Source: Fibrobacterota bacterium (GTDB lineage: Bacteria; Fibrobacterota; Fibrobacteria; UBA11236). From it: a stretch of DNA of 40,058 nt. Positions 1 to 7,089 of this stretch are shown here, piece by piece. Within the stretch, counting starts at the first letter, position 1; each line of letters opens with the position of its first letter. Position numbers and translations under genes: made by a program. The notes beneath the pieces were generated by a model. That model was not told the origin of the DNA and made no database searches. It saw only the letters and a list, made by a program, of their open reading frames with translations. The stretch spans positions 1 through 40,058 of the forward strand of contig JAHFCH010000034.1 of assembly GCA_023249635.1 (NCBI GenBank). The letters run 5' to 3'.

Positions 1-811
1 CGAATGCCAAAGGATCCCCATTCACTGCGGTAAATCGTAGATCCGAGCCGTCCCCATTGCATTGGGTGAAGTCGAAGGCCGGTTTCGCCAGCCTTACCAG
101 CAATGGGTAGCCGATCAAGGTATCGCCCGCAAGCGCGCCGGTTCCCGTTACCAGCCCCAGACGGGCCTGATGCGCCCACTCGGCATAGGCGAGGACATTA
201 CTCACAATGCCCGGCGCGACCGTAACGCTATCCGTCCAGGCATGCAGCGAGGTATCCGCCAAGGCCTCCGCGTACGAGATAGGCGGGAGCACCCCGGCAG
301 GCAGGGAATCCAACACCGTACCGCCGGAGTCCGATTCCAGTCCCGCCAAGACCCGTTGGAACACCCTGCCGCGCTGCACCAGTACGCCCTTGCGCGCGCC
401 GTCCCAGCGTAGGCGCAGTCGGCCCGGAGCTTGTAAGGAATCCGTACCTACCCGTTCCAAGGAACCGGCCCGCAGTAAGAGCCCCGCTTTGAACACCCCT
501 GCGCCGTCCTTGGGCTGCCAGACTTCCAGGTTATAGCGGCCTGGTTTCAGACCATGGAACCGGTAGGCGCCGTTCGCGTCCGCCATGGTGGTCAGGCTTT
601 CCGGGAGAGATCCGCGCCGCGCATCGAAGTCCACCGGGATCATGCTGACCCGCGCTCCGGCGGCTTGGCCCGGCAAACCGGCCAGGTTGCCTTCCGTCGT
701 TTCCACGCCGCCACCGCCCGCCACTTCGGAGGGCTTGGCCTGGTAACACGCGCACAGGCAAGCCGCCAGCAGCAGGAGTAGCGGATGGGCCATCGTGTGC
801 CTATTCCTCAT
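1..811 (-). CDS. DUF2341-type surface lipoprotein, partial (runs off left edge)
   Basis: The reading frame is open from 811 to the window edge, so the C-terminus is missing. The start at 811 gives MRNRHTMAHPLLLLLAACLCAC, a basic N-terminus, a hydrophobic stretch and a lipobox-like LAAC/LCAC, so it is probably an outer-envelope lipoprotein. A later ATG at 793 would lose the positive charges. A carboxypeptidase-regulatory-like beta domain follows (DANGAYRFHGLKPGRYNLEV). Just before the edge comes the opening of a DUF2341 domain (GYPLLVRLAKPAFDF, then GDGSDLRFTA). The domain order matches the lipoprotein at 9448-11097, which continues into a LamG-like domain, so this gene probably does too. It overlaps the upstream TIGR02147 gene by 11 bases, which suggests translational coupling. 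Surface glycan binding is inferred from the domains; the substrate is unknown. Confidence 0.75.
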   Translation of the reverse strand, partial: MRNRHTMAHPLLLLLAACLCACYQAKPSEVAGGGGVETTEGNLAGLPGQAAGARVSMIPVDFDARRGSLPESLTTMADANGAYRFHGLKPGRYNLEVWQPKDGAGVFKAGLLLRAGSLERVGTDSLQAPGRLRLRWDGARKGVLVQRGRVFQRVLAGLESDSGGTVLDSLPAGVLPPISYAEALADTSLHAWTDSVTVAPGIVSNVLAYAEWAHQARLGLVTGTGALAGDTLIGYPLLVRLAKPAFDFTQCNGDGSDLRFTAVNGDPLAF

Positions 812-1625
812 GGTCCACCCGGGACAAAGGGAACAAATTGATGTTGAGCTGATAAACGCGATCCGGGTTGGGCGCGTTCTTGGCCATCTCGAGGATGCGC
901 TTGCGCACCGATCCCAGTTCCCCTTTGATCCACCGGAATTCCCCGTGCGAGATGCATAAGGTCAAGGTGGAATGGGCCCGGAATTCCTTGTCAGTCAAAT
1001 CGTAGCTGCGCCGGGCCAGGTCCAAGGTCTCGATCTGGAAGCCCGTCACCGCCGTGCTCTGCCAGATATCGCCGGTCGTCAACGTGGCATCCAAGCGCTC
1101 GTAGATGCCATAGGGATTCTTACGGATAAGGTTGAGCCGTTCCAGTAGTTTGATGGCATCCTTGGCTTCGGATGCGGTGATGCGAGGCACCAGCGAATCG
1201 GCCAGTTCCTTGAAATCGTCCTTGAATGGGATGATGCCCAACAGCTCCCGGACCGCCGGATAATACCATTTCGTGAAGAACTCGAACTGGCCTTCGTCCA
1301 GGGTCTTGAGCTTGGCCTTTTTCAATGCGATCAACTTCTGGAAATAATGCTGCTTGTCCGACTGGGTCTTCGCTTGATTGAAATGCACCAGATTCTCGAA
1401 GTACTCCAGCTCGTAAGCCTTGAGCTTGAATACAGTAGCCAGGCTAAGCGCGGTGCGGATGGAAATGTTGGTCTTGCCCTGGATGATTTGCGAGAAGAAA
1501 CCCGCGGAGCGGAATCCCGCTTTGGCCGCCATGTACCGGTATGAGAATTTCACGTCCTTGGCTTTGCGTTCGGCATAGAGGTCACGCAACAGCAGGCGGT
1601 AGTCGGAATAATCGAGGATATCCAT
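801..1625 (-). CDS. TIGR02147 family protein (putative regulator)
   Basis: A 274-residue protein opening with DYSDYRLLLRDLYAERKA, then a helix-turn-helix-like segment (residues about 25-60: FSYRYMAAKAGF, FFSQIIQGKTNIS) and a helical C-terminal half with the FFTKWYYPAVRELLGI motif seen in TIGR02147/DUF4423 proteins. The family is expanded in Fibrobacter and has no firmly established role; DNA-binding regulation is inferred from the N-terminal HTH. A paralogue of nearly equal length with the same landmarks lies at 11094-11945. Both sit directly upstream of, and overlap, a DUF2341 lipoprotein gene, so the likely target or partner is that lipoprotein. No signal peptide or membrane segment is visible, so it should act in the cytoplasm. 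Confidence 0.85.
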   Translation of the reverse strand: MDILDYSDYRLLLRDLYAERKAKDVKFSYRYMAAKAGFRSAGFFSQIIQGKTNISIRTALSLATVFKLKAYELEYFENLVHFNQAKTQSDKQHYFQKLIALKKAKLKTLDEGQFEFFTKWYYPAVRELLGIIPFKDDFKELADSLVPRITASEAKDAIKLLERLNLIRKNPYGIYERLDATLTTGDIWQSTAVTGFQIETLDLARRSYDLTDKEFRAHSTLTLCISHGEFRWIKGELGSVRKRILEMAKNAPNPDRVYQLNINLFPLSRVDHEE

Positions 1626-1957
1626 GGGTGCTCAATCGGGGTAGTCCCCGACTTCTCCAAGGTAATGCCTGGCCCCGTTCGGGACAGCGGGGGAAATCGG
1701 GTTTTTCGCCGTTTTGATCATAGCTACTAAACACCACGTCATGATTTTTTCGGATAAAACCCAATTTTAACCCTTTATTTACAGGCATTTTGCGATTATT
1801 GCTCCCAAACCGAGGTTCCACAAAATCCTGTTTTGAAACTTTCCAATGATCAGAAAGACCCGATCTGTTTGGACTTAAAATGGAATATTTATGGTTTTCC
1901 GCTTCGCGCCTTCCGCCAATCCCGCTTATCCTTGGGGCGTGTGGTAAAAGGAGCAGG
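1626..1957. other. Divergent intergenic region
   Basis: This 332-base gap separates the leftward TIGR02147 gene from the rightward discoidin-domain gene. It is much more AT-rich than its neighbours (about 1740-1900). A reading frame extends upstream of 1958 into the gap, but it carries no signal peptide before the internal ATG and looks non-coding. No RNA gene was recognised. A possible minus-strand promoter is listed separately; no convincing plus-strand promoter was found. Confidence 0.5.
1795..1823 (-). promoter_or_regulatory. Possible sigma70-like promoter for the TIGR02147 gene
   Basis: On the minus strand TTGTGG (1823-1818) and AATAAT (1800-1795) are separated by exactly 17 bases. This would give a leader of about 165 bases before the start at 1625. 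It rests only on consensus resemblance. The long leader and the GTTTTGAAAC palindrome just upstream could be regulatory. Confidence 0.3.
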
Positions 1958-2695
1958 ATGAAAACTGGTAACTGGAATGGATATCTCGCGGCCCTGGCAT
2001 TTACGGGATTGACGGCTTTCCCCATCGCCGCGCAAACTGAGTTGGAGGTATGGCCCACCGGCGTCAACGGCCCGCAAACCTGGCCTCCGGACCTCCACAA
2101 TCCCTGGTGGGACGCGGAACATAAATATCCCGAGGGCGGGCAACCCCCTCCCGTGGATTTGTTCGAACGTATCAAGTGCCCGAGCGGTTCCAAGGTCAAA
2201 ATCAAAAGCGCCAACAGCGCTCCCTGGGAAACCAGTCGCTGGCATCCGCCGGAATACGCCTTCGACGGCTACAGCATGTCGCGCTGGTCCAGCAACAGTT
2301 CCAGCGAGAAATGGCTGGCCGCGGATATGGGCGCGGAGAAGACCCTGAACCGGGTATACGTCGTTTGGGAGACCGCCTACGGCAAGGATTACGATATCCA
2401 GCTGTCCTCCGACAGCGTTGCCTGGACCACCGCCAAGGAGGTTCGCGGCGGCAATGGCCAAGCGGACGTGGTGGAACTGACGGGCAAAGGCCGCTACGTG
2501 CGCATGATGGGCGTGGCCACGGGCAGCCCGTACGGGTATTCCATGTACGAGTTCACTTTATGCGCGGCGGAATCCGGCTCCGGCCTCGCCGCGCGCACGC
2601 GCGCGGGTTTGCTCTTCGGGCGTGACGGCCTGCCCCTCGGCTTACAAGGCCCGGGCAATCGCGGGTTCCGGCCCGATGGTAAACGTTTACGCTGA
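1958..2695 (+). CDS. Secreted F5/8 type C (discoidin/CBM32-like) domain protein
   Basis: The ATG at 1958 was chosen because it is preceded by AAGGAGCAGG, a good ribosome binding site, and starts a signal peptide (MKTGNWNGYLAALAF... ending FPIAAQ). An in-frame ATG at 1880 has neither. The mature protein (about 220 residues) holds one beta-sandwich of the discoidin type at roughly residues 80-210, with landmarks YAFDGYSMSRWSS, WLAADMGAEKTLNRVYVVW, YDIQLSSDSVAW and GRYVRMMGV. Such domains bind carbohydrates or cell surfaces. No catalytic domain is attached, and there is no clear sorting tail: the last 35 residues are Gly/Arg-rich. It stands alone, divergent from the TIGR02147 gene and convergent with the gene at 2719-3729. 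Confidence 0.75.
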   Translation: MKTGNWNGYLAALAFTGLTAFPIAAQTELEVWPTGVNGPQTWPPDLHNPWWDAEHKYPEGGQPPPVDLFERIKCPSGSKVKIKSANSAPWETSRWHPPEYAFDGYSMSRWSSNSSSEKWLAADMGAEKTLNRVYVVWETAYGKDYDIQLSSDSVAWTTAKEVRGGNGQADVVELTGKGRYVRMMGVATGSPYGYSMYEFTLCAAESGSGLAARTRAGLLFGRDGLPLGLQGPGNRGFRPDGKRLR

Positions 2696-2707
2696 CATAG
2701 GGTTACC

Positions 2708-2728
2708 CCCCCGATAATTTATCGGGGG
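2708..2728. terminator. GC-capped hairpin between convergent genes
   Basis: CCCCCGATA (2708-2716) pairs with TATCGGGGG (2720-2728) around a three-base loop, a perfect 9-bp stem. There is no T-run on either side, so it is not a standard intrinsic terminator. It lies where two convergent genes meet and contains the stop codon (2719-2721) of the leftward gene. Confidence 0.45.
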
Positions 2729-3729
2729 AATGCAATGGTATCGGAGGATTCGGTTTTGCGGTTTAGTGGCATGCGCCGGGTTCTTTTCCAATCCGAGCCC
2801 GAAAGGCGAAGGAAATACATGCCGCTTCCGTAGCCGCTCACGTCGGCCGCATAATCCCTGCCTGCTCCTACCCCGTATCGGAACAATCGCCGGCCTCCCA
2901 GATCGAACAAGGAAACCGAATAAGCCTCCATACCCGATCCGCCCTCTTGGCTTCGGGAAAAAATCAGATGCGATCCGTCATAGTGAAGGCGCACGCCCGG
3001 AGTGCCATGCGGAAGTTTGGCATTGCGAATCGGAGGCAAAGGAATATCGCCCAGCCCCACGCCTTTTGCGAACATGGGGAAAGGCAATTTGATGCCGGGT
3101 CTGCGCCGATTATCGCCGCGCGCCACGATGTTCCCATCGATGAGGAAAAAAGCGCTCGACTCGAAAAAGCAGCCGTCTTGCGGTCCCACGCCCATCTGGT
3201 TCATGTGGCCGTAGGTGTCGAAGAAGGCGATGAAGGGCGTGTCGATCAAGGCCTGGAATGTGGTTTGGGAGATGTTGGGAGGCCAATAGGCGATGGTTTC
3301 ATTGAAATTCAGGTGCGTTTCCGGAATGGGCTCCTTTAGGTTGGAGAAAATCGAAACGGAAACCCTTTCGCCCTGGAGCGTATCGTAATAAACGCTTCCA
3401 TCGACGTTGACGCTGGAATCCAAAACGAGGTACCGGTGGACGCTATCTATATAGGCCAGCACGCAATGCTTGTTGGTGTTGAAATTTTCCGTCACGATTT
3501 GCCGCAGGTCCGATCGGTAAAAGGTGTCGATGGAGCAATAGCCGAATCCGGTCAGGCACACCGTCTGCACCGACATGGTATCATTGGGAATTTGCAAGGT
3601 GATGGCCGGCGGGGTCGTGCCGCAATGCGCTTCGGATTCGGGAACGCCGACCGCCGCAAAGCCGAGGAGCAGCCATCCAAAAACGAAAAACCGGCGAATT
3701 GAAATCAGCCCGAGCCTCCGGTAGAACAT
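2719..3729 (-). CDS. Secreted protein with putative T9SS-type C-terminal sorting domain
   Basis: A 336-residue protein with an N-terminal signal sequence (basic MFYRRLGLISIRRF, then a hydrophobic run ending near ESEAHC). The middle region (about residues 40-240) matches no family I recognise; it is rich in aromatic residues and cysteines (HCGTTPP, CLTGFGYCS, DGCFFES), so disulphides are possible. The last 80 residues look like a beta-sandwich sorting tail: YSVSLFDLGGRRLFRY, then SGYGSGMYFLRLSG, close to the pattern of Por secretion tails used by type IX secretion. Extracellular location is inferred from that. The stop codon is TAA inside a hairpin at 2708-2728. Confidence 0.7.
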   Translation of the reverse strand: MFYRRLGLISIRRFFVFGWLLLGFAAVGVPESEAHCGTTPPAITLQIPNDTMSVQTVCLTGFGYCSIDTFYRSDLRQIVTENFNTNKHCVLAYIDSVHRYLVLDSSVNVDGSVYYDTLQGERVSVSIFSNLKEPIPETHLNFNETIAYWPPNISQTTFQALIDTPFIAFFDTYGHMNQMGVGPQDGCFFESSAFFLIDGNIVARGDNRRRPGIKLPFPMFAKGVGLGDIPLPPIRNAKLPHGTPGVRLHYDGSHLIFSRSQEGGSGMEAYSVSLFDLGGRRLFRYGVGAGRDYAADVSGYGSGMYFLRLSGSDWKRTRRMPLNRKTESSDTIAFPR

Positions 3730-3769
3730 GTATAAACTAAGAAGCGGTCGCAGTCTTTCCCATATGCGA

Positions 3770-3795
3770 AAAGAGAGGGCGCTTGCCCTCTCTTT
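3770..3795 (-). terminator. Intrinsic terminator downstream of the LVIVD-repeat gene
   Basis: AAAGAGAGGGC (3770-3780) pairs with GCCCTCTCTTT (3785-3795) around a four-base loop. Read on the minus strand it lies 25 bases after the stop codon at 3820 and runs into TTTT. On the plus strand it also ends in a T-run, but no plus gene reads into it, so the minus gene is the likely user. Confidence 0.8.
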
Positions 3796-3819
3796 TTTAT
3801 CCGGATGACTGGAAAAAGG

Positions 3820-5334
3820 TCAGTTCCGAAGGGAAATCGTGGCCGTATGCGAATCCGCATCCTGCCGCACCTTCACGAAGTAATTCCCCGTGACGAGGTT
3901 GCCATGGTCCAAGGTCAGGGTTTGCATGCCGCCATCGGCATTGCCGTGCGCGCTGTAAACCGATTCGCCCATAGGGTTGAAAATGGACAAATCATAGGCG
4001 TCCGCCTTGGGCAAGCTGAAGCGAATCTGCTTCGAGTCGAATCCTGTGATGGCGAATTGCGGAAACCCCTTGGAGTAGCCCGCGGTGGTGGGAATGACCG
4101 TCGCGTCCGGCTTGACCAGATACAAGCCATTGGTCATATCCGTCAGGGCGTAAACCCCGGATTTGAAATTCATGTAAGCGCCCCAGATGCCGTCGAAGTC
4201 CACGGTCGCGCTACTGGGATCGAAATACGCCACCTCAACCGGCGCGGCCGGGTTCTGCAAATCGTACAAGTGCATGCCTGCCGTATAACCCGCTATCAGC
4301 AACCAGCGGGGGTTTGCCGGGTCGATGAAGGGATTATGGGCGATCACGGGCCGTTTTCCGTCTTTGAGCATGGGGAGACGGGCCACGATTTTTTGGTTGG
4401 CGGGATCGCTGATGTCGAACACCTTGACGGAACTACCCACCGTTTCTTCGCAATAGTACATGTAATGGCCGTCAACCGTGACTACGCTGTGGGCAATCGG
4501 CGTCGTTGCGCCGCCGTAAGCGGTGGCGGCGGGTTCCCCTATGGTGGCGTTGTAATTGCAGAAGTCAATGGTGGATTTGAGCACGGGGGTTGCCGGGGTG
4601 CTCACATCGTAGACCTTCTGGAAATGCGACCATTGGCCTTGGGCATACAGATAATTGCCGAAGGGGAAGGAATCGTGCGCCTCGATTCCAATCCTGCTTA
4701 TTTGCTTCGGGTTTTCCGGATCCGTTATGTCCATGATCAAAAGGCCTTTGCCTTGGGTCGCGCTGCTGCCATGGTCGGCCCCGTTCAGGTACATCAGCTT
4801 CTTCGGCGCGTCTATCCACAGCGTATGCATGGTCTTTCCGATGTTCGTTCCACCCGGATTGCTGAACTTCTTGACCATCACCGGAGCCCCGCCGGTGGCC
4901 ATAGGCGTGATATTGATGATGTAGATATCATCGCCCGTGACATCGGAAATCTTGTAGCAATAGCTTTTGCCGTTAGGCGCGTCGTAAGTCTTCAGCTCTT
5001 GCCATTCGCTTTTCACGTTGGGCAAGGTTCCCATGGATACGGGGTTGTTCACGTTGTTTCCGGTAATGTCCCAGAAGTTGATCACGCCGCCATTGGCCGA
5101 AGGAAGGATCACGAACTCTTTGCCGTTGGAAGCCGTCCAGCCCCAAATGCCGCCATAGCCTTGGGTAGGCTGAGGGTTCACGTTTTTGATCACCGTGACA
5201 TGGCTGTTACCGATGGTTTGCGAGAAGCCCGCCATCTGCAACATAGGCAACGCGCACATCCCGATTAGAGTTCTAAAGGCAATGCTCTTAACCACCGGAC
5301 CCCCCCGTTTTTCCTCGAATATAAGTCCATTCAA
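3820..5334 (-). CDS. Choice-of-anchor B / LVIVD-repeat secreted protein with sorting tail
   Basis: About 504 residues built of repeated beta-propeller-like blades, each with a motif such as FWDITG, IMDITDPENPKQISRI, VYDVSTPATPVLKS, VFDISDPANQKIVARL or LYDLQNPAAPVEVAYF. These are LVIVD-type repeats as in the choice-of-anchor B family (the DFDGIWGAY and NGLYLVK segments fit too). The C-terminal 80 residues (YDLSIFNPMGESVYSAHG, GNYFVKVRQD) resemble a type IX sorting domain. The N-terminal hydrophobic stretch FRTLIGMCALPMLQMAGFSQT is the signal peptide. The ATG at 5334 adds an acidic pre-sequence (FEEKRGG), so a GTG at 5295 or 5292 just before VKSIAFRT may be the true start. A terminator follows at 3770-3795. 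Surface-exposed; biochemical role unknown. Confidence 0.8.
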   Translation of the reverse strand: MNGLIFEEKRGGPVVKSIAFRTLIGMCALPMLQMAGFSQTIGNSHVTVIKNVNPQPTQGYGGIWGWTASNGKEFVILPSANGGVINFWDITGNNVNNPVSMGTLPNVKSEWQELKTYDAPNGKSYCYKISDVTGDDIYIINITPMATGGAPVMVKKFSNPGGTNIGKTMHTLWIDAPKKLMYLNGADHGSSATQGKGLLIMDITDPENPKQISRIGIEAHDSFPFGNYLYAQGQWSHFQKVYDVSTPATPVLKSTIDFCNYNATIGEPAATAYGGATTPIAHSVVTVDGHYMYYCEETVGSSVKVFDISDPANQKIVARLPMLKDGKRPVIAHNPFIDPANPRWLLIAGYTAGMHLYDLQNPAAPVEVAYFDPSSATVDFDGIWGAYMNFKSGVYALTDMTNGLYLVKPDATVIPTTAGYSKGFPQFAITGFDSKQIRFSLPKADAYDLSIFNPMGESVYSAHGNADGGMQTLTLDHGNLVTGNYFVKVRQDADSHTATISLRN

Positions 5335-5513
5335 GAAGTTATTCCGCGTAGCCGAACGAATGGCGTTGTCTGGAAGGTGGAAGCCCTACCGGGCCGCCTC
5401 GCCGCCTTCCAAACGGGCAACCATTTTTCTTACTTTCTTCGCTCACAAATCGTTCGGCCCGGGAAATCGGGTGGGTATTTGACATTTTTGGCCTTAAAAA
5501 CGCGGGGGGAATT

Positions 5514-7055
5514 TTGCGGATTCTATCAGTCGCTATCGTCTGTTTGGCGGCCGGCTTTGGCCTGGCCGAAACGACCTCGGATCAGGCCCCTGCAGTCAAG
5601 CTGGGCGCCTATGATATCTGGGATCTGGGGTACCTCAACCAGGGTCAATTCGTCAACAACGGCCAGCGGGAGAAATTGTCGTTCGGCGATCTCATCGGCG
5701 GGGTCGTGGTGAGCGGTAAGTTGAGGGACAACCTCACCTTGCTGGTGAACCCCGAACTCAAAAGCAATTACGGCATGCCGAATGACCGATCCGCCTCCCG
5801 CAACGGGGAGCGCGTGCTGGAAGCCCGCTGGGAAGCCTACATGGAGCAATCCAACCTTCGCTGGACCTTCGGCGACGCGGACAAGCCGAAGTGGGATGTG
5901 CAATTCGGCTACCAGTACTTCAAGGAAAACCCGGATGCCAAGGACTTCGGCGAGTACATGTTCCGCAACATGGTTTACCCGACCATGCTCACTACGAAAA
6001 TGGCCAACCCGCTGGCGCAGATTTTCGGACTGCGCGTCGGCAATCAATTAGGCGACAGCTTTCATCAAAATTTCTTCGTACTGAGCGAAATCCAGCATTA
6101 CCCCTTCTTCGACATTTCCCTGGCCTATGAAGCGAGCTACAAATACAAGAACATCCTGGAAGTGGGGGCCGGCGTCAACTTCTACCATCTCATCCCCGTG
6201 CACCCGAGCTTCACCACTCCGACCGCGATGGAAAACACCTGGATAACCCTCAGCCCCCAAGCGGGCACCCTTTTCCGGGGATCCGACGATTCGGACCAAG
6301 CCGGTCTTGTGCGCGATACGCTTACCGTCACGGCAAACGGGGATTCCTTGGACGTCACCATCGGGACAGCCACCGGCTCCACGACCAAAAGAGTCGCCTC
6401 CCATTTCATGGCCGACGTCTCCCCCGAATTGGCAACGTTGTATAACGGCGGCAACCTGGCATCCGGAGTCAAGGGTGAAAGCGGGCATTTTTCCTTCGCC
6501 GGCACCATTCCCATGGTGCGCGCCTCCATCAATCCCATGGGCTTCATGGAAACGAACCCGCTCGGAAAGGACGCCTTCAAGGTGTATACGGAAATCTCGG
6601 TGATGGGCTGGAAGGATTACCCGGTGTGGTATGCGGAGCGGTCCCAGCGCACGCCCATCATGATCGGTATCGACTTGCCCACCCTGGACTTCCTCGACTT
6701 CCTTTCGGTGGAAGGGGAATACATGCCCAACAAACTGAAACCGACCTGGGGCTTGAAGCAGAACAAATTCCTCCCGCTACCGGGCGAGGACATCGGCGTG
6801 TCGATGACCTCGAAGGATATGACCGTCTGGGACATGGAAAGCGCCGCGAGCGATGCCCGGGCCAAGAAGAATTACTGGGGTTGGGACTTGACCGCCAAGA
6901 AAAGCTTCGGAGGTTGGTCGGTCATTTTCCAAGGCGGGAAGGATCATCAAAAGTGGGAGGAGTACGTCACGCTGTTCGGCTTCCACGAATTCATGACCCG
7001 CCCGGCGGAATGGTATAGCCAAGTCCGCATCGTGGGCAGCCTCGGGCAGCTCTAG
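5514..7055 (+). CDS. Outer-membrane beta-barrel-like protein, unknown function
   Basis: 513 residues beginning at a TTG codon preceded by GGGGGG; the resulting N-terminus MRILSVAIVCLAAGFGLAE is a clear signal peptide. The rest alternates hydrophobic and polar residues with many aromatic-ended strands (LTLLVNPELKSNYG, WDVQFGYQYFKE, FDISLAYEASYKY, WSVIFQGGKDHQKW), as expected of an outer-membrane barrel. I do not recognise a named family. A TTGACA at 5479-5484 lies upstream, but no good -10 element follows at normal spacing. It converges with the multicopper oxidase gene (35-base gap) and stands as a single-gene unit. Confidence 0.75.
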   Translation: MRILSVAIVCLAAGFGLAETTSDQAPAVKLGAYDIWDLGYLNQGQFVNNGQREKLSFGDLIGGVVVSGKLRDNLTLLVNPELKSNYGMPNDRSASRNGERVLEARWEAYMEQSNLRWTFGDADKPKWDVQFGYQYFKENPDAKDFGEYMFRNMVYPTMLTTKMANPLAQIFGLRVGNQLGDSFHQNFFVLSEIQHYPFFDISLAYEASYKYKNILEVGAGVNFYHLIPVHPSFTTPTAMENTWITLSPQAGTLFRGSDDSDQAGLVRDTLTVTANGDSLDVTIGTATGSTTKRVASHFMADVSPELATLYNGGNLASGVKGESGHFSFAGTIPMVRASINPMGFMETNPLGKDAFKVYTEISVMGWKDYPVWYAERSQRTPIMIGIDLPTLDFLDFLSVEGEYMPNKLKPTWGLKQNKFLPLPGEDIGVSMTSKDMTVWDMESAASDARAKKNYWGWDLTAKKSFGGWSVIFQGGKDHQKWEEYVTLFGFHEFMTRPAEWYSQVRIVGSLGQL

Positions 7056-7089
7056 GCCTCCAGGGCATCCCTAACGCGCCAGGCCACCG

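Noticed and set aside
3805-5268. Long plus-strand frame (487 codons) opposite the LVIVD-repeat gene
   Set aside because: It is antisense to a gene with clear repeats and a signal peptide. Its translation is rich in His, Arg and Gly without domains, as expected of a GC-rich shadow frame.
5479-5484. TTGACA box as the promoter of the 5514 gene
   Set aside because: At 16-18 bases downstream the sequence is GC-rich with no -10-like hexamer.
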